This document shows positions 1-7,016 of a stretch of DNA of 10,772 nt, piece by piece. The first letter of the stretch is position 1. The number at the start of each line of letters is the position of its first letter. The notes beneath the pieces were generated by a model that was not told the DNA's origin, did no database searches, and worked only from the letters and a program-made list of their open reading frames with translations. Origin of the DNA: Maribacter sp. (GTDB lineage Bacteria; Bacteroidota; Bacteroidia; Flavobacteriales; Flavobacteriaceae); the NCBI GenBank assembly GCA_018679695.1, contig JAHHKH010000239.1, positions 1-10,772 of the forward strand, in the 5' to 3' direction. Position numbers and translations under genes: made by a program.

Positions 1-32
1 ATGGTGGTGAATTGGTATTTATAAAAAGATAA
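1..32 (+). CDS. Possible 3' end of an upstream + strand gene (partial)
   Basis: In the third forward frame the window opens with GGELVFIKR followed by a TAA stop at 30-32. The other two forward frames stop at 8-10 and 22-24. An intrinsic terminator in the + direction begins 25 bases after this stop, so some + strand gene must end here, and this frame is the most natural C-terminus. Only nine codons are visible, so the product cannot be identified. The frame at 1-24 (MVVNWYL) is an alternative ending. Confidence 0.35.
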   Translation, partial: GGELVFIKR

Positions 33-53
33 GGTTTAAGAACTATCTTAGAG

Positions 54-87
54 AAGCCCTGATATTAGTATCAGGGTTTTATTTTTT
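54..87 (+). terminator. Intrinsic terminator of the upstream + strand gene
   Basis: CCCTGATA (57-64) pairs perfectly with TATCAGGG (69-76) across a TTAG loop. The stem can be extended outward by a G-T and two A-T pairs. It is followed by TTTTATTTTTT at 77-87. The T-tract gives + strand polarity. The minus-strand sorting-domain gene stops at 79-81, inside the T-tract, so the same stem lies just past its stop codon. Read in that direction the stem has no T-tract, so any effect there would be weak. Confidence 0.85.
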
Positions 88-426
88 ATAGAACTTGGTT
101 TGTACTTTTTGCTTGTTTGAGATGATCGTGACAATATATATTCCAGAAGTAAGATTAACAATTGGAATGTTCAAGGCATTGTTCTTGATTCTCCATTGAT
201 GCTTTAGCATCACATTCCCATAAACATCAGAAATCAATATATCGGCTTTTTGACTATTCAATAACCCAAGAATATTTACCACATTCGTCGCGGGATTGGG
301 AAATACTTTTACTTTCTGTTTAGTCGCGGTTTCAACCTGTAAGTCCGCATTTATATTGTTCTCCTGAGCATGCCCATAAGAACATAATAACCCAATTAAA
401 CATACAAGAAAGACAGTCCTTTTCAT
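79..426 (-). CDS. Short exported protein made of a signal peptide and a T9SS type A sorting domain
   Basis: The 115-residue product starts with a classic signal peptide: residues 1-20 are basic KR, then a hydrophobic core, then a likely cleavage at GHA|Q. About 19 polar residues follow. From about residue 39 to the end it matches the type IX secretion C-terminal sorting domain: VFPNPATN at 41-48, a central ISDVYGNV strand at 65-72, LTSGIYIV at 92-99 and a basic KFYKK end. In known T9SS cargo this domain of about 75 residues directs passage through the outer membrane and is normally cut off or attached to lipopolysaccharide. Here almost nothing is left as cargo. It could be a remnant of a larger gene, a decoy or regulator of the secretion machinery, or a small surface protein; the sequence does not decide. 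The ATG at 424-426 is the only start that keeps the signal peptide. No Shine-Dalgarno is seen. Confidence 0.85.
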   Translation of the reverse strand: MKRTVFLVCLIGLLCSYGHAQENNINADLQVETATKQKVKVFPNPATNVVNILGLLNSQKADILISDVYGNVMLKHQWRIKNNALNIPIVNLTSGIYIVTIISNKQKVQTKFYKK

Positions 427-470
427 CTACTAAGTAATTAATAACGGAATACCAGCTGATTAATTAGCAA

Positions 471-480
471 CGCAAAGTAT
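471..480 (-). promoter_or_regulatory. Weak -7-like element upstream of the sorting-domain gene
   Basis: On the minus strand this reads ATACTTTGCG, about 45 bases before the start codon at 426. It resembles the Bacteroidota -7 box TAnnTTTG but is one base short between TA and TTTG, and I find no TTG at the expected -33 distance. The 132-base gap between this gene and polA (427-558) otherwise shows only the palindrome TTAACGTTAA (531-540) and no convincing terminator for polA. Confidence 0.25.
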
Positions 481-558
481 TTAAGGATTAGTATGTACTT
501 CCTGTTAAGAGCCTGGATTTTGGCTAATTTTTAACGTTAATAAGGTAGCAAGACACTT

Positions 559-3393
559 TTAATGTGCCTCTAACCAATTATTTCCTTCGCCCAAATCCAC
601 ATCCAAAGGAACCTTAAGTTCATAGGCGTTTTCCATCTCAGATTTTATAAGGACCTTGAGTTCTTCCAATTCTGGTTTATAAACGTCAAAAACCAATTCA
701 TCATGTACTTGTAGAAGCATCTTGGTTTTATAATTGCCCTCGGAAAGTTTTTTATGGATGTTGATCATCGCAATTTTGATGATATCCGCGGCACTTCCCT
801 GTATTGGTGCGTTAACAGCATTTCGTTCTGCCGCCCCTCGCACCACTGCGTTACCCGCGTTGATGTCTTTTAGGTACCTGCGTCGACCAAGAACGGTCTG
901 CACATAACCATGGTCGCGGGCGAAATCAATTTGATCACTGATAAAATTTCGAAGTTTGGGATAGGTTTTATAATAGGTATCGATCAACTCTTTGGCCTCT
1001 GTTCGTGTCAAATCGGTTTGGTTGCTCAATCCAAAGGCAGATACGCCATAGATTATCCCGAAGTTCACTGTCTTGGCATTGCCGCGTTGTTCGCGCGTCA
1101 CTTCCTCTAACGGGGTATTAAAAACCTTTGATGCCGTTGAAGCATGAATATCCTCACCGTTCTTGAAGGCCTCGATCATTGTGGTTTCTTCGCTCAAAGC
1201 CGCAATGATCCTTAGTTCTATCTGCGAATAATCGGCAGCTAACAAGGTATAGTTTTCATCTCTGGGAACAAAGGCTTTGCGAACTTGTCGTCCGCGTTCT
1301 GTTCGGATAGGGATATTCTGAAGATTGGGATTATTGCTACTCAGTCTTCCTGTTGCCGCCACCGTTTGCATATAATCAGTATGCACACGACCTGTACTTT
1401 CCTCGACCTGTTGGGGTAAGGCATCTACATACGTGCTTTTGAGTTTGCTCAAACCCCTATACTCTAAAACATTTCGAATGATCTCATGGTCTTTTGCCAA
1501 GTAGGACAGCACATCTTCGGCAGTGGAATATTGTCCGGTTTTTGTCTTCTTCGGTTTGTCTACCAATTTTAGTTTGTCAAAAAGAATTTCACCCAATTGC
1601 TTAGGGGATGCTATGTTGAATTCCTGACCCGCGATTTCATAGATTTTCGCAGCCAATTTTTTTATATCATTATCTAAATCTTCAGAAAGCGAATTCAAGA
1701 ATTCCTTATCGAGGTTAATACCCTCCAACTCCATATCGGCCAAAACATGTAGTAGCGGAATCTCTATGGTATTGAACAGTTCTTGGGTATTGGCTTCATG
1801 TAGTTCCGGTCTAAAGTGCTGCGCCAATTGAAACGTAATATCTGCATCCTCAACGGCGTATTCGGTCTGTTGCTCCAAAGGTACATCGCGCATGCTCAAT
1901 TGATTTTTACCCTTTTTACCAATAATTTCGGTAATTGAAACAGGAGTGTAATTGAGATAGGTCTCGGCAAGGACATCCATATTGTGTCGCATATCGGGGT
2001 TGATCAGATAATGGGCCAACATGGTATCAAAGCATTTGCCTCTGACTTGAAGGTTATATTTATGAAGGACCTTAATGTCATATTTTAAATTTTGCCCGAT
2101 TTTTTCAATGGCTTCCGATTCGAAAAATGGCCTTAACGTCTCAATAATCTCTTGAGCTTCATTCTTATCAGCTGGAAAGGGTACGTAAAATCCTTTACCG
2201 GCTTCCCAGGAAAAAGCGATACCTACCAATTCTGCGGTAAGCGGATTCAATCCTGTAGTCTCTGTATCAAAACATACCGAGGTTTGTTTCATCAGGTTTT
2301 GCATGAACAATTTCATGGCCATACCCGTTGTCACACTCTGATACACATGGGGTACGTCTTTTATGGTCTTTCTTCCGGAGGTTTCTTTAATGGTAGCCGG
2401 GGAATTCCCATCACTTCCGAAGAGTGAGAATTGCCCACCACCGGCTTCAGTCACCACTTTTTTGGCAGCAGGCGTATCGTTGTTCGCTTCATTTGCCCCA
2501 GAGGTTTCTTCTGAAAAAATCTTTATAAATTGATCCTTGAGCCTTCTAAATTCGAGCTCATCAAAAATTATCTGGACTTGTTTAGCATCTGGAACCGACA
2601 TTTCATAATCCTTGGCATTGAACTTCACATCAACCGTGGTACAAATTGTGGCCAACTTTTTTGAAAGCAGCCCCAGCTCGCCGTTTTCCTCGACCTTCTC
2701 CTTCATTTTGCCCTTTAGTTTATCAGTATTGGCAAGAAGACCTTCTAAAGAACCGAACTCATCAATGAATTTTTTGGCAGTCTTGTCACCTACACCGGGA
2801 AGACCAGGAATATTATCACTGGCATCACCCATCATTCCCAGATAATCGATTACCTGTTCGGGTCTTTCCACCCCAAAACGTTTTTGAACTTCGGGTATTC
2901 CCCAAATTTCAATGCCATTACCCATTCGGGCAGGGCGATACATGAAAATATTCTCCGATACCAATTGTCCAAAATCCTTATCTGGGGTAACCATATAAAC
3001 CTTGTAATCCTCTTTTTCGGCCTGTTTTGCCAATGTACCAATGATGTCATCGGCTTCCCAACCCTCCTGGACCACAATGGGAATATGCATGGCTTTTAAG
3101 ATTTCCTGAATAAAGGGTATTGCAATTTTTATGGCATCTGGTGTCTCAAGTCGATTTGCTTTATAATCAGGAAACATCTCCGTTCTTTCCACACTTCCGC
3201 CTTTATCAAAACATACGGCAAGGTGGTCTGGTTTCTCCCTTTTTATGACATCGAAAAGTGAATTGGTGAACCCCATTATAGCTGAGGTGTCCATTCCCTT
3301 GGAATTAATTCTTGGATTTTTTATAAGAGCATAATACCCACGGAAAATCAATGCATAGGCATCCAATAAAAAAAGTCGTTTCTGTTCAGCCAT
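559..3393 (-). CDS. polA: DNA polymerase I with intact 5'-nuclease and proofreading domains
   Basis: The 944-residue product is full length for bacterial Pol I, which fills gaps and removes RNA primers during replication and repair. Residues 1-290 are the 5'-3' nuclease, with the metal-binding acids in place: D11, D63, E113/D115/D116 in GWEADD, D138/D140 in TPDKD and D190/D193 in GDASDN, followed by the helix-hairpin-helix GLPGVGDKTA. Residues 345-530 are the 3'-5' exonuclease; D376 and E378 (FDTET), D439 (NLKYD) and Y512/D516 (YAVED) are all present, so proofreading should be active, unlike the Bacillus and Thermus enzymes. Residues 550-944 are the polymerase: motif A DYSQIELR (D721), O-helix R770/K774/F778/Y782, and motif C QVHDE (D898, E899). 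The linker at 295-345 carries QFSLF (321-325), which resembles a sliding-clamp-binding motif. The ATG at 3391-3393 directly precedes the conserved FLLDAYALIFR segment. Confidence 0.98.
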   Translation of the reverse strand: MAEQKRLFLLDAYALIFRGYYALIKNPRINSKGMDTSAIMGFTNSLFDVIKREKPDHLAVCFDKGGSVERTEMFPDYKANRLETPDAIKIAIPFIQEILKAMHIPIVVQEGWEADDIIGTLAKQAEKEDYKVYMVTPDKDFGQLVSENIFMYRPARMGNGIEIWGIPEVQKRFGVERPEQVIDYLGMMGDASDNIPGLPGVGDKTAKKFIDEFGSLEGLLANTDKLKGKMKEKVEENGELGLLSKKLATICTTVDVKFNAKDYEMSVPDAKQVQIIFDELEFRRLKDQFIKIFSEETSGANEANNDTPAAKKVVTEAGGGQFSLFGSDGNSPATIKETSGRKTIKDVPHVYQSVTTGMAMKLFMQNLMKQTSVCFDTETTGLNPLTAELVGIAFSWEAGKGFYVPFPADKNEAQEIIETLRPFFESEAIEKIGQNLKYDIKVLHKYNLQVRGKCFDTMLAHYLINPDMRHNMDVLAETYLNYTPVSITEIIGKKGKNQLSMRDVPLEQQTEYAVEDADITFQLAQHFRPELHEANTQELFNTIEIPLLHVLADMELEGINLDKEFLNSLSEDLDNDIKKLAAKIYEIAGQEFNIASPKQLGEILFDKLKLVDKPKKTKTGQYSTAEDVLSYLAKDHEIIRNVLEYRGLSKLKSTYVDALPQQVEESTGRVHTDYMQTVAATGRLSSNNPNLQNIPIRTERGRQVRKAFVPRDENYTLLAADYSQIELRIIAALSEETTMIEAFKNGEDIHASTASKVFNTPLEEVTREQRGNAKTVNFGIIYGVSAFGLSNQTDLTRTEAKELIDTYYKTYPKLRNFISDQIDFARDHGYVQTVLGRRRYLKDINAGNAVVRGAAERNAVNAPIQGSAADIIKIAMINIHKKLSEGNYKTKMLLQVHDELVFDVYKPELEELKVLIKSEMENAYELKVPLDVDLGEGNNWLEAH

Positions 3394-3416
3394 TGTGGTT
3401 ATACTTGATTGATTTT

Positions 3417-3424
3417 CAAAACTA
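3417..3424 (-). promoter_or_regulatory. Putative -7 box of the polA promoter
   Basis: The minus strand reads TAGTTTTG, a full match to the Bacteroidota TAnnTTTG box, ending 23 bases before the polA start codon. It lies in the 58-base gap after the asparaginase-family gene, so polA can be transcribed on its own as well as by read-through. No TTTG is seen at the expected -33 position, which lowers confidence. Confidence 0.45.
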
Positions 3425-3451
3425 CGAAGATTATCTATTTGTGATTAATAT

Positions 3452-4447
3452 TTATGTTTTTATAAAAGAATCTGATGGATTGTTCACGTGACCCGCTTCT
3501 GAATATTTCCTAAAAGTAAATCCGGGCTGAATACAGTAACTGCCAGTTTCCCCTTTCTTGTTCATGGCAATAAAGCCAATCTGGAAATCGGTATTGTCCT
3601 TATTCTTGGCAATAATACGTTTTACACCTTCCTCACAGGCTTCTTGGGGCGATTTTCCCTGACGCATTAGTTCTACTATCAAAAAGCTTCCTACGGTTCT
3701 TACCACTTCCTCACCTACTCCGGTGGCCGTGGCCCCACCAATTTCATTGTCAACGAAAAGGCCGGCTCCAATGATCGGGGAGTCACCAACACGACCGGCA
3801 TATTTATAGGCCATGCCACTTGTGGTACATGCACCTGAAATATCACCGTTTTTATCAATGGCCAACATTCCAATCGTGTCATGGTTTTCAATATTAATAA
3901 TGGGTTTGTATTGCGATGTTTTTTTCCATTCGGTCCATTCCTGCATTGATTTTTTCGTGAGCAGGTCTTCCTTTTCAAATCCTTTTTCATAGGCAAATTG
4001 CTCAGCACCTTTTCCCGCCAACATCACATGAGGTGTGTCTTCCATAACCTTTCGGGCAACTGAAATAGGGTGGGCAATGTTTTGCAAGCAAAGGACCGCC
4101 CCGCAGTTTCCATCCTTATCCATAATACAAGCATCCAGGGTTACATCGCCGTTCCTGTCCGGGCGACCGCCCTTACCAACAGTCTGATTGTTTACATCGG
4201 CCTCTTCGATCATTACACCTTGTTCAACTGCATCCAAAGAACTTCCACCTTGGTCCAAAACCTCCCAGGCTTTGGCAGTAGCGTTATGAAAATTCCAAGT
4301 ACAAATGGCAATGGGTTTTATTCCCGTTGAAATTTCATCAGGACCGTTTGTCTTGGTATTGTTTTCATTACATGTGGCAAGCATGGGTGCAGAAATCAAT
4401 CCGGCGGTTAAGGTGCTTGAATTTTTTAGAAATTTTCTTCGTTTCAT
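3452..4447 (-). CDS. Exported N4-glycosylasparaginase-type Ntn hydrolase (asparaginase 2 family)
   Basis: The 331-residue product fits the glycosylasparaginase branch of the isoaspartyl peptidase/asparaginase family, which hydrolyses the GlcNAc-Asn bond left after glycoprotein breakdown. These enzymes self-cleave just before a threonine, which then becomes the nucleophile. Here that site is NHDTIGM with D190|T191. The substrate pocket residues are visible: W51 in CTWNFHNAT, R219 and D222 in GRVGDSP, and the TGVGEE loop at 242-247. Cleavage would give chains of about 165 and 141 residues after export. The N-terminus has KRRKFLKNSS, a twin-arginine (Tat) style motif, then a hydrophobic stretch ending LATC at 23-26, a poor lipobox because T sits at -1. 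It is therefore probably periplasmic, possibly a lipoprotein. An AAGGA lies 10 bases before the ATG, the only Shine-Dalgarno-like site in the window. Plain L-asparaginase or isoaspartyl peptidase activity is less likely but not excluded. Confidence 0.9.
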   Translation of the reverse strand: MKRRKFLKNSSTLTAGLISAPMLATCNENNTKTNGPDEISTGIKPIAICTWNFHNATAKAWEVLDQGGSSLDAVEQGVMIEEADVNNQTVGKGGRPDRNGDVTLDACIMDKDGNCGAVLCLQNIAHPISVARKVMEDTPHVMLAGKGAEQFAYEKGFEKEDLLTKKSMQEWTEWKKTSQYKPIINIENHDTIGMLAIDKNGDISGACTTSGMAYKYAGRVGDSPIIGAGLFVDNEIGGATATGVGEEVVRTVGSFLIVELMRQGKSPQEACEEGVKRIIAKNKDNTDFQIGFIAMNKKGETGSYCIQPGFTFRKYSEAGHVNNPSDSFIKT

Positions 4448-4489
4448 CTCGTAGTGTTCCTTACTTTTAATCAGCTAAATATAAGCAAT
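4448..4489. promoter_or_regulatory. Compact divergent promoter region between the asparaginase-family gene and cutC
   Basis: Only 42 bases separate the two divergent start codons, so both promoters must lie here or reach into the opposite gene. There is one imperfect -7 box on each strand: TACTTTTA on the + strand (4462-4469), facing cutC, and TATATTTA on the minus strand (4476-4483), facing the asparaginase-family gene. Both differ from TAnnTTTG only in the last base. They lie within 22 bases of each other, so simultaneous use would be sterically difficult. Confidence 0.35.
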
Positions 4490-5212
4490 ATGTTAGTAGA
4501 AGTTTGCGCCAATTCCTTGGAATCTGCCATGAATGCCCAAAAGGCCGGGGCAGACCGTATTGAGCTTTGCTCTGAGTTGGCCGTAGGCGGAATCACCCCT
4601 TCTTATGGCCTTTTGAAAAGTGTAAAGGAAAACATCGAGATTCCCGTTCGCGTACTCATTCGACCAAGAAGTGGTGATTTTACGTATTCAGATATGGGTT
4701 TCAATATCATGAAAGAGAATATCGCCCTTTGTGTTGAGCTAGGTTTTGAGGGAATTGTGTCGGGAATATTGCATGCCAATTTTACATTGGATATTGAGCG
4801 TACCAAAAAGTTGATCGAAGAATCGCAACATCTAAAATTTACTTTTCATAGGGCTTTTGATTGGGTTTTGGACCCGATGGATGCCTTGAAAAAATTGGAA
4901 GCGATTGGGGTTGATTGTATTTTATCATCAGGGCAACAAAATTCTGCCTTGAAGGGTATTCCGTTATTATCGCAATTGGATGATAAGGCTACAACCTGCA
5001 CAATAATGCCCGGAGGAGGAATAAATGCGGGGAATGCCAAACATTTTAAGGATATTGGGTTTAAGGCCATCCATTTATCCGGGACAAAATACGACAAGCT
5101 ATTGGATACTGTCCCACCAGTATCGATGAACTCTCCTTCATTATTGAGTGACCAAGGGGTTTATATTTCGAATCTCAAGCGTATAAAAAATGTACTTAAA
5201 GAAGTTAAATAA
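4490..5212 (+). CDS. cutC: CutC family protein (copper homeostasis-associated TIM barrel)
   Basis: The start chosen is the ATG at 4490, giving 240 residues beginning MLVEVCANSLESA, the usual N-terminus of the family. The reading frame extends upstream to a GTG at 4454, but the 12 extra residues match nothing in CutC and would fill almost the whole divergent promoter gap. Family signatures along the barrel are RIELC (23-27), GGITPSYG (33-40), VRVLIRPRSGDF (53-64), FHRAFD (119-124), ILSSG (144-148) and MPGGGIN (173-179). CutC was named for copper sensitivity in E. coli, but that phenotype was later traced to a small RNA encoded in the 3' part of cutC, so the biochemical role is unsettled. It is cytoplasmic. 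No copper exporter or chaperone gene is nearby to support a metal role here. Confidence 0.93.
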   Translation: MLVEVCANSLESAMNAQKAGADRIELCSELAVGGITPSYGLLKSVKENIEIPVRVLIRPRSGDFTYSDMGFNIMKENIALCVELGFEGIVSGILHANFTLDIERTKKLIEESQHLKFTFHRAFDWVLDPMDALKKLEAIGVDCILSSGQQNSALKGIPLLSQLDDKATTCTIMPGGGINAGNAKHFKDIGFKAIHLSGTKYDKLLDTVPPVSMNSPSLLSDQGVYISNLKRIKNVLKEVK

Positions 5213-5247
5213 ACCGTAAATGGTGTTAACGAAATCTTATTAAGAAA

Positions 5248-5255
5248 TATATTTG
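5248..5255 (+). promoter_or_regulatory. Putative -7 box upstream of the metallophosphoesterase gene
   Basis: TATATTTG matches the Bacteroidota TAnnTTTG box exactly and ends 14 bases before the ATG at 5270, implying a very short 5' untranslated leader. It lies in the 57-base gap after cutC, so the phosphoesterase gene may be expressed independently. A GTTAAC palindrome lies at 5225-5230, where a -33 element would be expected; it is not a clear TTTG. Confidence 0.5.
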
Positions 5256-5269
5256 CTAAAAACCCTCAT

Positions 5270-6499
5270 ATGCTACGTTGGATTATTTTCATTGCAATTT
5301 ATGTTGCATTGGGATTCTATGTTTTACAGGCCTTAAAAACCGTTACACGATATCCTTGGGTGTATTTCACCTATATGGGTATTTCGCTCATTGTACTTCT
5401 GAATTTTATTTATCAGTTCACCTGGGGTGAGGAAGCTGGTAGGGTTTTAAGTAGGCCAAAAAGTTATGCATTCGGTTTTTTGATAACATTGATCACCTTT
5501 AAGCTTATTACTATAATCTTCCTATTTTCCGAGGATCTCTTTCGGTTTTTGACTGGCCTTTATCATAAGCTTTTTGGAGGGACCAAAGAATTCAGTCTGC
5601 CTGAACGAAGAAGATTTTTAAGCATAATAGCTATGGGGATTGCCGCTATTCCTTTTGGAGCATTGTTGTATGGCATGTATAGGGGTAAATATAATTTTCA
5701 AGTACTAAAGTATAATTTGGAATTTGATGACCTTCCCAATGCTTTTGACGGTTTTCAGATAACCCAGATTTCCGATGTTCACAGTGGTAGTTTTGATAAT
5801 AGCAATAAAATAGAATACGCCATAGATCTCATCAACAAGCAACAAAGTGAGGTAATTCTGTTTACAGGTGATATGGTAAACAATAAAGCTGAGGAAATGG
5901 TTCCTTGGAAAGAAACCTTTTCCAAACTTAAGGCAAAAGGGGGTAAGTTCTCTATATTAGGGAACCATGATTACGGGGATTATGTGACTTGGGACACTGA
6001 GGAATTAAAAAGTGAAAATCTCGAAGAATTGAAAAAACTTCAAAAAGAAATTGGTTTTGAACTTTTATTGAATGAAAGTAGATATCTACACAAAGGTGAT
6101 GACAGAATAGCCTTAGTAGGTGTCGAGAATTGGGGTAGGGGTGGTTTCAAGAAAGCCGGTGATCTAAGCAAAGCAGCGGAGTCAATTTCCAAAGATGATT
6201 TTAAGATTTTAATGAGCCATGATCCATCGCATTGGGAAGATGTTGTTATTCACGATGATTATCATTATCACCTTACACTAAGTGGTCATACCCATGGAAT
6301 GCAGTTTGGTATTGAAATACCTGGATGGGTTAAATGGAGCCCGGTTAAATGGAGGTATAAATATTGGGCAGGAATCTACAAGGAATTGGGCCAATATATA
6401 AATGTTAATAGGGGATTTGGATTTTTGGGCTACCCAGGCAGGGTTGGTATATGGCCAGAAATCACGGTTATCACATTAAAGAAAAAGTCCTTAACATGA
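5270..6499 (+). CDS. Membrane-anchored calcineurin-like metallophosphoesterase
   Basis: The 409-residue product has a membrane N-terminal third and a soluble phosphoesterase domain. Hydrophobic segments lie at about 4-22, 31-50, 66-87 and 115-136. From about 163 onward the two-metal phosphoesterase motifs appear in order: D169 and H171 (SDVHSG), D201 (TGDMV), N232 and H233 (GNHDYG), H317 (SHDP), and H340/H342 (SGHTHG). All metal ligands are present, so it should be catalytic. The closest known types are YkuE/YaeI-like enzymes acting on lipid or nucleotide phosphodiesters; the substrate cannot be read from the sequence. Just before the fourth segment is ERRRFLSI (112-118), resembling the twin-arginine motif that YkuE carries at its N-terminus, here preceded by three extra membrane segments. 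The catalytic domain is probably periplasmic if that last segment behaves like the YkuE signal; this is inference. It follows cutC on the same strand. Confidence 0.9.
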   Translation: MLRWIIFIAIYVALGFYVLQALKTVTRYPWVYFTYMGISLIVLLNFIYQFTWGEEAGRVLSRPKSYAFGFLITLITFKLITIIFLFSEDLFRFLTGLYHKLFGGTKEFSLPERRRFLSIIAMGIAAIPFGALLYGMYRGKYNFQVLKYNLEFDDLPNAFDGFQITQISDVHSGSFDNSNKIEYAIDLINKQQSEVILFTGDMVNNKAEEMVPWKETFSKLKAKGGKFSILGNHDYGDYVTWDTEELKSENLEELKKLQKEIGFELLLNESRYLHKGDDRIALVGVENWGRGGFKKAGDLSKAAESISKDDFKILMSHDPSHWEDVVIHDDYHYHLTLSGHTHGMQFGIEIPGWVKWSPVKWRYKYWAGIYKELGQYINVNRGFGFLGYPGRVGIWPEITVITLKKKSLT

Positions 6500-6560
6500 A
6501 TTTAACTGCATGCTTTCGTTACAAAAACGTAGTAAACACTGGTTTTTTAACATTTTTTCT

Positions 6561-6568
6561 TACATTTG
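6561..6568 (+). promoter_or_regulatory. Putative -7 box upstream of the thioredoxin-fold gene
   Basis: TACATTTG matches TAnnTTTG exactly and ends 23 bases before the ATG at 6592. It lies in the 92-base gap after the phosphoesterase gene. The position for a -33 box reads ACTG, a poor TTTG. No terminator is evident between the two genes. Confidence 0.5.
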
Positions 6569-6591
6569 GCTCTTAACCAAAAGAACTATAT

Positions 6592-6888
6592 ATGTCTAAG
6601 TTTGGTGAACTCATAGATTTACATGTTCCAGTTTTATTGGATTTCTACGCAGAGTGGAATGAACAATCAACCGCAATGCATCCTGTACTCAGGGATGTTG
6701 CTGCTGCCCTTGGCGATAAAGGAAAGGTTATAAAGATTGATGTTGATAAGAACAAAGAGCTTTCGCAAGCCCTTCGCGTTAAAGGTTTGCCCACACTGAT
6801 GATCTATAAAAAAGGGGAAATGGTATGGCGCCAAAGCGGTGAACAAGATGCGAATACACTCATAGGCATACTGAACGAGTACGTTTAA
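6592..6888 (+). CDS. Thioredoxin-fold protein lacking both catalytic cysteines
   Basis: The 98-residue product is close in length to ordinary thioredoxin (about 105) and has no signal peptide, so it should be cytoplasmic. It keeps the fold markers: VLLDFYAEW (14-22) with the buried Asp at 17, KIDVDKN (48-54), and LPTLMIYKKGE (66-76) with the cis-proline P67. Where active thioredoxins have WCGPC, this protein has WNEQS (22-26), replacing both cysteines; there is no cysteine anywhere in it. It therefore cannot do dithiol-disulfide exchange. Likely roles are protein binding, as a scaffold or chaperone. I recall similar cysteine-less thioredoxin-like proteins in other flavobacteria, which would make this a conserved variant rather than decay, but I could not check. 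The gene has its own -7 box and is convergent with the GT117 gene. Confidence 0.9.
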   Translation: MSKFGELIDLHVPVLLDFYAEWNEQSTAMHPVLRDVAAALGDKGKVIKIDVDKNKELSQALRVKGLPTLMIYKKGEMVWRQSGEQDANTLIGILNEYV

Positions 6889-7016
6889 ATTAAATTCCGC
6901 AACCTTTTATTTTTTTAAATTAAGTGGTGTTCCTGGCCTATAGGTAACGTACAAGAATACGGCGAGGACATTAATCAAAGTTCGAAACACATATTGGTTT
7001 GCAAAGTATCGGAAAT

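Noticed and set aside
531..540. Palindrome TTAACGTTAA downstream of polA as a terminator
   Set aside because: The stem is all A-T except the centre, too short and without a loop; at most a protein-binding site, with nothing else to support it.
910..3099. Several open frames of 66-97 codons on both strands inside polA
   Set aside because: They overlap a fully motif-supported polymerase, have low-complexity or unlikely compositions and show no family signatures, so they are shadow frames.
4454..4489. GTG start extending CutC by 12 residues
   Set aside because: The extension is absent from the family as I know it and would consume nearly all of the divergent promoter space; the ATG at 4490 begins the conserved MLVEVCANS.
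3715..5097. Open frames overlapping the asparaginase-family gene and cutC in other frames
   Set aside because: No start context, no recognisable domain, and each is wholly inside a well-supported gene.
6884..6923. Direct repeat TTTAAATTAA (6884-6893 and 6914-6923) and a T-rich run after the thioredoxin-fold gene as a terminator
   Set aside because: There is no stem before the T-run and the repeats are simple AT-rich sequence. The 128-base convergent gap 6889-7016 holds no convincing terminator for either gene.
7001..7009. Second copy of GCAAAGTAT, also present at 472-480, as a shared regulatory site
   Set aside because: A 9-base AT-rich match in 10.8 kb is within chance, and this copy faces no minus-strand gene start.
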